Assembly (NCBI GenBank): GCA_049999765.1
Contig: JBNGIQ010009420.1
Location: forward strand, 39,038 to 85,087
Length of the DNA stretch: 46,050 nt
From: Phaeoceros laevis
Lineage: Eukaryota; Anthocerotophyta; Anthocerotopsida; Notothyladales
Direction of reading: 5' to 3'
In this document: positions 22,136 through 31,615 of the stretch, piece by piece
How positions within the stretch are numbered: position 1 is the stretch's first letter
Layout: every line of letters starts with the position of its first letter
The notes under the pieces: model-generated
What the model was told of the DNA's origin: nothing
The model's input: the letters and a program-made list of their open reading frames with translations, nothing else
Database searches by the model: none
Position numbers and translations under genes: made by a program

Positions 22136-22784
22136 CTGGAAAATGAACAGTACACTGTGGTCAGTGGGCAGCAAAGGCACTGCAGTCCATGAAAAGAGCA
22201 ATGGAAAACAGTGGCTAAACAGAGCTGGCAGTGGCTAAACAGTGCTGACAATGCCAAGCAGTGCTGACAATGGCTGAACAGTGGCTCAACGTTAACCTCC
22301 TCAAATATATATAAACACACACACACAGTGGCTCAAGTGGCTAATTAGTGCTAACAGTGGCAAAACAGTGGCTGAGCAGTGGCTAAACAGTGCTGATAGT
22401 GGCTACACTATGGCTAAACAATGGCTAAACAGTGCTGACAGTGGCTAAACACTGGCAGTAGTGACAAACAGAGAATAAAAGGAGTCGACATAGAAAACTA
22501 GGAACCCATGTCCTCCCTAATCTTAAGTGCAAGAAGCAGAGTAAACTGTATACATTAGGCACAAGACTAGGTGTAAACCTGACTACAAACCACAGTAAAT
22601 TGCCAAGGCCCCAAGCGATACCAACGCTAAAACATGAATCCCACAATCGAATGCCAGCTAATGGGGGCAGCAGCCGCAAGACTGCCGCTCCCATCAGTCC
22701 ACATCAAGTGGCAGCGCGCCTGATTCCCATGGGGAGTCGACTAGGTGTGACCACCCCATACTACTACTACTACTAGGTGTAAAC
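22136..22784 (-). other. Predicted phase-0 intron of the transposase gene
   Basis: On -, the donor is ACTCAG|GTTTAC and the acceptor TTTTCCAG|ACTGAA (649 bp). Splicing joins FLQTTQ to TEMFLLFK without a frame change. The intron contains the CAGTGGCTAAACAG minisatellite. Confidence 0.7.
22208..22460. repeat. Minisatellite built on CAGTGGCTAAACAGTGCTGA
   Basis: Many degenerate head-to-tail copies of a 12-20 bp phrase, CAGTGGCTAAACAG / CAGTGCTGACA. They are interrupted at 22291-22328 by GTTAACCTCCTCAAA plus a TA/CA run. It lies wholly inside the predicted intron. Confidence 0.85.
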
Positions 22785-24039
22785 CTGAGTGGTTTGAAGG
22801 AACTGCAGTGGCCGTTTGTTCCAGTTGCGATTCTTGTCCTTCACCATCCGATACCTAACATCCTTGGTATTGGATGACACTGAGGTGTTGTTTTCCCAAA
22901 AAGCCAAGACATCAGCAAGGCACTCATCAGTAAGTGCATCTCTACGCTTCTTCCTCCGGTGAGACCCACACCAGACTACATCTGCCAAATCTGACCCCAC
23001 TAGCAAGCGTGCCTGGATTGCCCTGTAAATCTTTCTGCATCGCAGACCCAATACATTAGCAAGAGACTGCTGAAGGCGCTTGTCCTGTGTGTCTGGCCCA
23101 ACAAGAGAGTTGATAACAGCATTCCTGCATTGCCTGTAATCATGATTGTGGGCACCCTTGACAAGCTGAAGATTGTTTTTCAAATTTTCAAAGGCAACAG
23201 CAAGTGTCCGAGCATGCATGTACTGCATGTATTCAATTCCCGGTAGGGCTTGGATCTCCTTTTTCTTCATAAATTGTTCCAAAACCTTGGCTTGGTGCTT
23301 TGGTGTGTGCCCCCCATTGGCATCCTTAAAGAAATCCCAAAGGCGGTTTCATTGAATGTATGCACGGGTACGACCTCCTTCCTCATAGGCTCCTTCAAAT
23401 CCACTGCCATTCTGGCTGCCGCTGCAGCCTCCTTTGCTGCATGTCTTCTCTTGTGCTGAGCGAGTTGATTGCTCACTTTCCTAGAGGCCGTGGTCTCTTC
23501 AACACTCATCCGTGTCCTCACAGACCTCTCCGGTGGTGCAACAAGTCTGGGGCATGGAGTAGGCAAGTCCTGGCTATGGGTGGGCATGGGGTTCTTGACC
23601 AGCCATAGAAGCCTACAAGGGCGGTTGCTGACGCGCGCCACCTGCCCTCCACCCATGTACAGTTTCTTCTTCTCCCGGCTTGCTGCTTTCTGCGGAGAAG
23701 AACAGGCCGCTTCCTTGGAGGTTTCGTACTGCTGCCACTAGGGCCGCCATGTTCCTTATGAGCTCCCACCATCGACCACCTGCACAAGCATGAACAAGCA
23801 TGAGCACATTGCAATGCATACAGCAGCATCCGAACTACAAACAAACGCATACTTCCACAATATTGCCCCACAAACGCCGTGCGCTGTAGGCAGTGATGGG
23901 CGCAGTCACAAGGGGGACGTGCCCGCTGATTCCGTTCTAGCGTGGTCAGCTGGATGGGGATGGCACGGGGAGGAGGAAGCTTGGGAGGAGGAAGCTTGGC
24001 CGGCGGCAGCGGAAGGCTGGACCTAGGCCGGAATGACAC

Positions 24040-24507
24040 TCAACATCGATTGAGTTCACGCGCGAGGGAGCTGCGGGCCACAGCAGGTTGCCTGCGCGTG
24101 GGATTTCGAAAGTGAGGACTGTTTTTTTGCCCGCGCGGTGGGAATAGTGGTGGCGGGTTTTTTCCGGTGCAACTTTTATAGGGCTACAAAAGTCCATACG
24201 GGATTAAAGTTATACCGTTGGAAAGCTTACGGCGCGGAGAACAACTTTGCTTCAATCAAAAATGGAAAATTTTGCCGGGAACTAAATTTAAAACAATATT
24301 TTATTTTTACCTCAAGGTAACACTTAACAATGCATAACTAAATATAGATAACTTTGTTTTACAAGTTATGACATGGAAAATGGAGCGCGTGTGTAGGCCT
24401 GTCTGTTGTAAAAATCTTGTGCAATTTGGATTAAAGGGGAGGAAATGACACAAGAAACTCTACTTTTGTAATTACCGTAGGCGCAAAAATCTGACCTGCT
24501 GACAACC
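24040..24507. other. Right subterminal region of the nested transposon
   Basis: No supported gene. The first half is GC-rich and would be the transposase promoter side. 24190-24480 is AT-rich. No clear TATA box could be assigned. Confidence 0.4.
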
Positions 24508-24538
24508 AAAACCAGTACATCTTACCGTGCTACCTGCC
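24508..24538 (-). repeat. Right terminal inverted repeat
   Basis: Forward text starts AAAACCAGTACA and ends GTGCTACCTGCC; its complement matches the left end at 26 of 31 positions. Followed at once by GCAG (24539-24542). Confidence 0.9.
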
Positions 24539-24542
24539 GCAG
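24539..24542. repeat. Right target-site duplication, GCAG
   Basis: Second copy of the GCAG found at 16779-16782. Confidence 0.85.
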
Positions 24543-25822
24543 ATGCTTTACGGAGGATGGCTACCAGACTTGGAGTTGGGGTAAACGGAGGTAATGTACA
24601 CATGAGATTTCTTAAAGGTTTGGTAAGTGTTTAGGTCAGAGCCAAAGTTGAAAACATGATGAATTTGCTCCCATGTACATTTAACGCTTTGGAAGAAGCG
24701 GCTTTGTATCATGAGCTCGCAGGTCGAGGGAAGGCAAGACCAAGGTGACCGTAAATGTGTTGCACAATGTTAGCTCCAACCAGGCTATTGACAATGAGAA
24801 GAAGAAGCCCTCAGAAAACCTGGTGGCACCACAACGAAGTTCTGAAGGGGTGTTAATCGCAGATGTCCAACGTGCGTGTGAGGACTACATACAATGCCAT
24901 ATAGCTGAGCCACGCAAAGAGATTGCCGCACAGAAACATGTGGAGATTCAAGGCTGCATGGTTACAAAGGTGCCAATAGATTCTGGGTCCGGTGTAAATC
25001 TGATAACTGAGGAGGCGGCATACAGCCTGGGTTTCAAGGAGTTTGAACCCACCCGGAAGATTCTATGGATGGCGGACCAGTCACGCAGGTTGCCAGCAGG
25101 GCAATTGAAGGAGGTGCCAACAATCATTCGTGGCATGACGTTTCTATTGGACTACATGGTGTTAAAGCCGGTGACCAACAGTGGGTATACCATGCTGATA
25201 GGACGACCACGGTTGTACGGTGCACGGGCCAAAACGGATTGGCATCGGTAGAAGCTATGGTTTTGGGATCCCAATGTGCAGGCTACGAGACGGAACCGAG
25301 CCACTGTATCGTGGGGACATCCACCGTATGGAGGAGAGATGCCTGAGACGACGGAAGGTTACACATCAGAGGAGGATTCAAGTTATGATACTGACCGGGA
25401 GTCTAGTGTGGAAGTGAACTTCACCACTCGACGGACAAGTGTGAACCATGTGGAAGTTGAGGACGCACCTGGAGAGCTTTTTTCTAGAAGGGAGCGCAGA
25501 ATACGTGAGCTTGCTGGCGATGGAGTCGTTCACCTTTACAGATTGTTCGGTTGATGATGTTCTTAACTTCTGTGTGGTGGAAGATTTCTTGAATGACTTG
25601 CGCAACAAGCCGATGTCAGAATGCTTCGCAGAGGAGAAGAGTTTTTGGCATCATTGCTCTGCAAAGGCCGAAGAGGAGATTATGTTGTATTGGCTAACCG
25701 TAGGTGAAGACGATGATGATGAGAGTTGGATGGATGCGTTTTTGCAAGAGGAACGAGCCGAGCTCTCCGGCGCTCGTACTCTACCTACCATTGTGGCTAA
25801 AGAAGAGGAGGTCTCTGAGTAG
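24543..25822 (+). pseudogene. Gypsy gag 3' portion and aspartic protease
   Basis: Gag resumes as DALRRMATRLGVGVNGGN, then HMRFLKGL, VRAKVENMMNLLP and EEAALYHELAGRGK, with TAG near 24636 and TGA near 24748. From 24745 the protease domain follows: VPIDSGSGVNLI contains the DSG active site (about 24970-25005), with GRPRLYGARAKTDW as the usual domain end. TAG at 25249-25251 interrupts the same frame, which continues as SWGHPPYGGEMPETTEGY and an acidic linker. A frameshift near 25460 leads to a second acidic stretch ending at 25822. RT, RNase H and integrase are missing. Confidence 0.85.
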
Positions 25823-25856
25823 GAAGGCATGTTGCAAGGGTGGCCGTTGATTGAGG

Positions 25857-25955
25857 AGGCGGCCCATGGCCTTGCATCCATTGAGGACTACCCTGACGGA
25901 TGGTCATCAGGAGATGAGGACGACCAGGACACGGATGCAAGGCCATGGGCCGCCT
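25857..25955. repeat. 23-bp perfect inverted repeat with 53-bp spacer
   Basis: GGCGGCCCATGGCCTTGC begins at 25858 and its exact complement ends at 25954. The pairing includes one further base on the outer side. The arms are GC-rich and would form a stable cruciform or RNA hairpin. Confidence 0.9.
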
Positions 25956-26398
25956 TGATACTCATATATGGTTATTTAGGTTAGTTATATAGATTAAACG
26001 GCTGCCCGCATAGCACGGCATGCCGTTAGGGCATGAGTCTGGTTAATGCAACCCGTGTGTGGCTCTTAATTAGGGAGCTGTTCAGGTCGCATGCAGCGAA
26101 GCATCGGAGGAGCTGTGCGGCGACGGAAGGTGAATGCGAGCGCCGTTGGCAATGGGCTGTCTGCAATGGCTTGTTAGGCAGCTGCACAAAGTAGGCAGGA
26201 CACACTGTGCAGCTGGATTTTCTTTGTTTTGTGGGACGCTTACTGTAAGCTGATTGCTTGCCAGAGCATTGTGTTTGTACATTGCCAAATCTGAATCCCC
26301 GCGCTAAAGGCGTGTGCATAGGCGAGTTTTATACAAAGAAAATCCCTTGCAGGCGTGTTTGATGCTAAGCGGGTGCAACGCTGCTGCAGATTAGAGGC
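25956..26398. other. No gene seen
   Basis: No supported frame and no resemblance I could find to the LTR at 15 kb. Confidence 0.4.
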
Positions 26399-27469
26399 AT
26401 GGCCGGAGGGTCTATAGGAACTGAGGGTGTGGGCAACACAGAGGCGGGCATGGAGGCTCTGGAGGCCATTGTTAGGTGAAGATCTGTTCAAGCCTAGAAA
26501 CTAGTGAAGATAGTTTGCATACCGTGTTCTGGACTGTGAGGCAGATGCATGGTCACATTACGAAGAGAATGAGGTGGAGTAGTGCACCAGGTTAGCGGGG
26601 CCGCATGGTTGAGCCACCGCCATCAAGGGAAGAGGCGGAGTGGCGACCTGAGAGGAGTTGGGAAACGCTTGAAGCATTGGGGCATTTTTGGGAGGAGACG
26701 CCGTACCATTCTCCCGCTGTGAAGCACAACAGGAGAATTCCTGGTTTGGAGAGCCCGTGTCGGAGTTTTGAGCTCGAAAGCTGGTGGAAGGAAGGATATC
26801 CAGAAGCTGGAGGTCACAGTGGTGACACCAGGGAGGCTGCGATGGATCCGCCAAGGATGGGGCGGGATGAACCTTTTACAAGAGTGCACGGGACATTGTC
26901 GCTCCCTGATTTCATGGACAGATTCATTGCCGCAATGGCAGAAATCGAGCTCAAATCAGATAGGTATACCGAGGATTTGCTCTTCTGCAGCTGCCTAGCC
27001 TAGGTATCTGGGGGGGAGGAGCCCTCAAAGCTTCTCGAAAGTATAGGGATGCCATCGTGGCTGGTCAATGGGAGGAGCAAACGCAGACCACCACAAAGAA
27101 GGAGGGTGAAACTACACAAGTGACAAGGAAGAAGAGGAAGGCTACGACGTGATACTTGAAGTGTTTGCTATGCTCAAGAGGGAATTCCCTTTTACAACAA
27201 CGGAGAAGATGCAAGAGCTGCAAAATTTTGCGTTCAAACCTTGAGAGTCCCTCAAAAGTGCCTATCTCAGATTGGAGGAGCTCATAGAGGACACAAAATT
27301 GCGCAACTCATGTGATGCAGCTGAAGACTTCCTTGGAGCGCTACCGTACAAGCAGAGGATAAAGGTGACAAGTGCTGCACACATGAATTTTGGGCACAGG
27401 TATGAATTGAAGGATGTCTACGAAACTGCAGAGATCTTACTACCTGCAAATGCATACTCTACATCTTAA
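26399..27469 (+). pseudogene. Second retrotransposon gag remnant
   Basis: A possible start at 26399 (MAGGSIGTEG) ends in TGA. 26605-27003 is open (132 codons), with no clear domain. The best part is about 27146-27469: YDVILEVFAMLKREFPF, a TGA, then ESLKSAYLRLEELIEDTKLRN, cited here by its core YLRLEEL, and DAAEDFLGALP. This order (long helix, 'ESL..Y.RL..L') is that of retrotransposon gag capsid domains. It differs from the gag at 15.5-16.8 kb, so it is a separate element. Confidence 0.55.
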
Positions 27470-27479
27470 ATCTTACCTC

Positions 27480-27612
27480 CCCTTGATTTTGTGTTGAATC
27501 CACATGGTGGTTTTCCGTGCGGAATCTTTGACAAAAATCCACGCGATTTCCACATGGATTCACAACACGTTGAAATCAATGGCAGGTACCCGTGTGGTTT
27601 CAATGTTTAGCA
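27480..27612. repeat. Minisatellite block A, about 50-52 bp
   Basis: GAATCCACATGG (27496) and TTCCACATGG (about 27548), with intervening TTCCGTGCGG, repeat the pattern of the array at 28441-28715. Degenerate. Confidence 0.6.
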
Positions 27613-27663
27613 CTCCCCATACGGAAGTCATATGTTTCCACCTCATGAATTCAGTAGCAGTGC

Positions 27664-27919
27664 TGGAGAACGGCAATAGTTGTTGTGGAGGCAGTATTTC
27701 TTGGACCCCACATTGTGGTGGGACTGTAGGACGAACAAGAAGAGCGCGCGCTCTCCCGACTTCAGGCACAAGGAGTCCAAGGAGCCCATATGGCTGAACA
27801 ACTTCTACAAGCCTGACTGGGTGGATGCGGGGCTGGCTGCCTTGGACAAGCAGGTTGGACGGTCTGCTCGTAGCTTGGCTGCTAAGCCACTGCACGGCAC
27901 AAATGTGGGGCTTGTGTAA
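27664..27919 (+). pseudogene. Exon-like fragment with the PDF motif of organellar ssDNA-binding (OSB) proteins
   Basis: From 27680 the frame reads LLWRQYFLDPTLWWDCR, then SPDFRHKESKEPIWL and KPDWVDAGL, ending at TAA 27917-27919. This matches the W..(F/Y)F.nP..WWD.R..K..PDFKHK...LW motif described in plant organellar single-stranded DNA-binding proteins (OSB family). An acceptor-like GGCAATAG precedes it directly. No OB-fold domain is found nearby, so it is probably a captured or stranded exon. Confidence 0.6.
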
Positions 27920-28239
27920 ATCCATTGCCTTGGAGGCACTTTTAACCTCCCCTCCAGCTCCAGGGTGTGGGCCTGCCTCCCAGCTGCTGGCGTCCAAAAC
28001 CGCTGATGTTGCATCCCGTTGGTGATGCCAAATTGTAGGTGGAGCATTGCAGGGTTTTTCAGCAGTAGCAGTCCAGCGGGCATGCCCACGTTTTTTGGCT
28101 ATTTGACATCCAAGACTATTGATGTTGTGCACATTGTGTTAGTGGTGCGCACCATGGTAGGTGGAGCAAGAACGGTAACCTCCGTCGCGGCTGTCGCTCT
28201 TGATTTTCCCACCGCTCGGCTTCCAGTAAAAACACAATA

Positions 28240-28371
28240 ACAGAAGCAGTGCCACAGTCCAAAAACCCCGGCCGGTTACCGTGTGGCAAAGCAAGGGGTA
28301 GGGCAAACTGTAGTATTTGCCACAAGTGTGGCAAAAAAGGGTTGTGGCAAACCCCCCCTTTTCTTGTAGTG
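28240..28371 (-). mobile_element. Orphan terminus of a CACTA transposon
   Basis: 28359-28371 is TTTTCTTGTAGTG, whose complement CACTACAAGAAAA is the standard plant CACTA (CMC/En-Spm) tip. Inside it, TTGTGGCAAA/GTGTGGCAAA and the inverse TTTGCCACAA recur four times, as in subterminal repeats. The partner end was not found in the window. Confidence 0.7.
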
Positions 28372-28429
28372 AGGACAAGACTGATTCCGAAGGACGATGA
28401 GGAGAAAGGGTAATAAACAATATGGACAT

Positions 28430-28715
28430 CAATAAACATTGAAACTACACGGATTTAGAACATATGATATCCACACGGGCCTCAAATACCACTGAATCCA
28501 TGTTGGACCAAACATACAGCTTCCGTACGACCTTCGATTGACATTGAATCCATATGGAGTGAAACGTACATATTTCGTGTGGATCCTAATCAACATTCAA
28601 TCCATATCGGTTGAATGGCATGTCTTCCGTATAAGCTGCGGTCAACATTGAATCTACATGGATTGAAAAACATCTTTTTCGTATGGACTCTCATCAATAC
28701 TCAGCCTACATCCAA
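28430..28715. repeat. Minisatellite block B, 52-bp period, six units
   Basis: The phrase GAATCCATATGG or a variant occurs at 28441, 28494, 28546, 28598, 28650 and 28702, a regular 52-53 bp spacing. Each unit also has a TTCCGTAYG-like part. It runs into the 5' side of the PPR pseudogene. Confidence 0.9.
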
Positions 28716-28746
28716 CCCCTTGTTGCATCATAATGCTGTTGCTCCA

Positions 28747-30640
28747 ATGGTGCCAGAGTGCCAAGGGTACAGAACGGCTCAGGCTGTAATCAAACAACTT
28801 TGTGAGAATGGGCAGCTAAGTCCAGTAGTGGACGCTTTGACCATCTTGGCAGAGAAACAATCTCGTGTGTCCTCCTCTCTGCTGTACAGAGTCATTCAGA
28901 TATGCGGGGCTGAAAAAAATCTGCTGTTGGGGCGACGACTTGATGATCTCACTGTCAAGCTTGGGCACGGATCCAACGCATTTTTTGGAAAACCATCTCT
29001 TGCGCATGTATGCATGTGGAGGTAGGCTGCAGGAGGACATGGATGTGTTCAACAAGGTAGGGAAACCAAATGTCTTCATGTGGTTTTCCATAATCTCTGC
29101 ACATGCTAAGCACGGAAAACCGAAGGGGGCCATACAACTCTACCATGAGATGCGTAGGTCAGGAGTGAAGGCGAATGATTATGTCTTAGTAGCTTCCCTT
29201 CAAGCTTGTGCATTTGCCGCCGACTTGGAATCTGGCAGAAAAGTGCACTCTCATGTGTTGCACAGTGGCACTCCTACTAACTTGTTTGTTGGCAACTGCC
29301 TGGTTGACATGACATGAGGCGCTTAATGTGTATGGACAAATGGAGGAGGTGGGCCTCATTTTAGCCAACCATGTAACATTTGCTTGCCTTCTGAAGGCGT
29401 GTGCAAGCACTGGTGCCATACAGAAGGGCAGGCAGCTTCACTCACAGATTGTNNNNNNNNNNAGCACTGGTGCCATACAGAAGGGCAGGCAGCTTCACTC
29501 ACAGATTGTTAAAAGAGGTTTGCATGGATGATGTAGTGGTAGGCACCTGCCTGGTGGACATGTATGCAAGATGTGGTAAGCTGGAAGATGCACGCCAGGT
29601 TTTTGACAGCATGGCCACAAAGGATGTGGTGACATGGACAGTGCTGATATCTGGGTATGCACAACAAGGACTCGGCCAAGAGGCGCTTGTTGTGTATGGA
29701 CAAATGGAGGAAGCATGCCTCAATTTGGCTGACTATGTTACTTTTGCTTGCCTTCTGAAGGCGTGTGCAAGCACTGGTGCCATACAGAAAGGCAGGCAGC
29801 TTCACTCAAAAATTGTCAAAAGAGGTCTGCTAGATGATGTAGTGGTGGGCACCTGCCTGGTGGACATGTATGCAAAATGTGGTGAGCTGGAAGATGCACG
29901 CCAGGTTTTTGACAGCATGGACACAAAGGATGTGGTGACATGGAATGCCTTGATTGCTGGTTATGCACAGCAAGGACTCGGCCAAGAGGCGCTTGTTGTG
30001 TATGGACAAATGGAGGAGGCGGGCCTCATTTCGGCTGACCATGTTACTTTTGCTTGCCTTCTGAAGGCATGTGCAAGCATTGGTGCCATATAGAAGGGCA
30101 GGGAGCTCCACTCACAGATTATCAAAAGGGATCTTTCGGACGATGTAGTGGTGGGCACCTGCCTGGTTGATATGTATGCAAAATGTGGTGAGCTAGAAGA
30201 TGCACGCCAGATTTTTGACAACATGACACAAAGAATGTGGTCACATGGAACGCCCTGATTGCTGGGTATGGTGCTTGTGATGAATGTCGCAAGGCACTAG
30301 CTTGTTTTGAGGAGATGTTAGTTGCTGGTGGTCATCCTGATGATGTTACTTTTACTTGCCTTCTAGTAGCATGCAGTCATGAGGGACTGGTCCACGAGGG
30401 TCGCAAACTCTTGAATTCCATGGCTGAGCAGCATGGCATCAAACCTACTTTTGAGCATTACAAATGCATGATTGATCTTCTTGGCGTGTTGGCCAATTAG
30501 ATGAGGCAGAGAAGATGCTATTATCATGTGAAGACTAAAGTAATGTGGTGGGCCTGAGGTCTTTGTTGAATGCCTGCAAAAGTCACGGGGATATAGAGAG
30601 GGTTGTGTGGTGTTTTGAAAGCATTGTTAGGCTGAATGAA
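28747..30640 (+). pseudogene. Pentatricopeptide repeat (PPR) protein, PLS class, truncated
   Basis: PLS-class PPR proteins bind and edit or process organellar RNA. From ATG 28747 an N-terminal part (VIKQLCENGQLSPVVDAL, GAEKNLLLGRRLDDL) shifts frame near 28955 into FLENHLLRMYACGG and later repeats. Repeats show DMYAKCGELEDARQVFDSM, KDVVTWNALIAGYAQQG and VTFACLLKACASTGAI. Three units of about 306 bp are nearly identical. Lesions: deletion and frameshift at about 29309-29318 (VDM runs straight into a mid-repeat EALNVYGQM), one extra base near 29530, TAG at 30091, a frameshift near 30228, TAG at 30497 and others. The end keeps a SLLNACKSHGDIE motif like the E domain, with no DYW domain. Confidence 0.9.
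29453..29462. other. 10-N scaffold gap with duplicated 47-bp flanks
   Basis: 29406-29452 and 29463-29509 are identical 47-bp stretches on either side of ten N. The same contig end was probably placed twice. Confidence 0.9.
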
Positions 30641-30894
30641 TGAATAAATTTTATTCCAATCTGGGCGCGGGCCAACCGGGCAACAAAGATGTTGCGTACT
30701 CGACTCAATCTGAGGACCCTCCTCTGCGTGTCGTAGGGGACTCTACATGACTCAATCCTAAAAGACTCAATCTGAGAACCCTGCTCTGAGTGCCCTATTT
30801 GACTCAATGTAAGGACTGATAATGCTCACTGAATAACTACGGTTCCTGCACAACTATCTGGTTAGGGAAGGGCAGAGCAGAGATGCCAACGATC
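30641..30894. other. No gene; short direct repeat
   Basis: GACTCAATCTGAGGACCCTC (about 30701) recurs as GACTCAATCTGAGAACCCTG (about 30765). An AATAAA lies near 30642. Confidence 0.4.
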
Positions 30895-31542
30895 TGTTAG
30901 AACCCTCTATCTGTTTCTGTGACCGGAATGATAAGCACAACACAGCACCTGAACAAGATTTAACAGGAATAGAATATGGCAAGAGACCCCATTGTTTAAG
31001 CCAAGACGTGAGGCAAACGACTTCTCTAGGTCACAACCCAATGATGAACTGGCAGCGTTAGGGACGTCAGGCCCTGCAGTGGAAACGATTCTCACGTACA
31101 GGTCAGTGGCGACAGGAACTACTCACAGCCCCTATGGGAAGGCCTCGGAAACCCAAGCGGCACATCAAATGACCTCAAAACAGCATTACAAGCTTTTCAA
31201 CAACTCCTCAAACCTCGTGCTCAGACACCAGGGACAAGCTATTCACAACGAAAACTCGGACCACGCCGTAAACACCCGTCCAAACAACAAAGGGCTGGCT
31301 CCCCCTATATGTAGTCCAGCCCTGATCAAAAACCCTAGTTGCCTCAATAATGCGGCGCCGCAATGCCATCACCACAAAAATGGGCGTGCATAAATCTATC
31401 CTATCCTTCCCGCCATTTTCTCAAGTCCGCTGTCGTGGAACTCCCAGAACCATGCATCAATTTTGGTTTCGTCAAAAAATATTTTGACACCTTGGACCCC
31501 CGGGGACCGCATACCCCAGTTCCCCTGTCCTGGCCACACTCA
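30895..31542 (-). repeat. Putative 3' LTR of the dual-RNase-H Gypsy element
   Basis: On - it starts TGAGTGTGG right after a purine tract and ends TTCTAACA, so the ends are TG...CA. CTACATATAGGGGG (31299-31312) could be the TATA region. It lies at the expected place, 74 bp after the last ORF. No 5' LTR was found to confirm it. Confidence 0.4.
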
Positions 31543-31557
31543 CCCCCATCTCCCTCG
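31543..31557 (-). other. Polypurine tract
   Basis: On -, GAGGGAGATGGGGG precedes TGAG. It would prime plus-strand DNA synthesis at the 3' LTR edge. Confidence 0.5.
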
Positions 31558-31615
31558 TCCAGACGGGAGCAAAATTCATTTCTGCATTGATTCAATTTGC
31601 AGCGATGGCAGCTCT

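Larger units (their letters stand above)
20085..23656 (-). pseudogene. DDE-type transposase of the nested transposon, intron-containing and broken
   Basis: Cuts and rejoins transposon ends in the nucleus (family role). In order on -: a basic Ala-rich N-terminus (23656-23350); a domain with LTDECLADVLAFWENNTSVSSNTKDVR (22785-23350), shown here only by its positions and the core DVLAFWENN; an intron (22784-22136); FKQKHPQRKIAQRAF and YHVEM; a Cys cluster (CLKGDCPNCG) like a zinc ribbon; then the catalytic part with VIDFSENYT (Asp near 21388), WSDGCAAQFKG (second Asp) and SGHGKGEHDNAG (candidate third acid). A C-terminal domain with CDACRDEMWDFC ends at 20085. Lesions seen: frameshifts near 23353, 22045, 21905, 21425 and 20750, and TAG at 21538-21540. 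The true start is uncertain and could lie upstream, to about 23755. Confidence 0.8.
16783..24538. mobile_element. Nested 7.76-kb TIR DNA transposon
   Basis: Bounded by about 31-bp terminal inverted repeats (26 of 31 positions match) and a 4-bp GCAG target duplication, inserted into Gypsy gag. It carries an accessory gene on + and a transposase on -, with 3' ends facing each other near 19.8-20.1 kb. Both genes have introns and lesions, so this copy is non-autonomous now. A 4-bp duplication and this type of DDE protein fit the Sola superfamily as I remember it. That assignment is tentative. Confidence 0.9.

Noticed and set aside
23518-24039. 173-residue - strand frame as transposase N-terminus
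   Set aside because: Low-complexity Pro/Arg/Cys-rich text that does not join in frame to the conserved part; kept out of the gene call.
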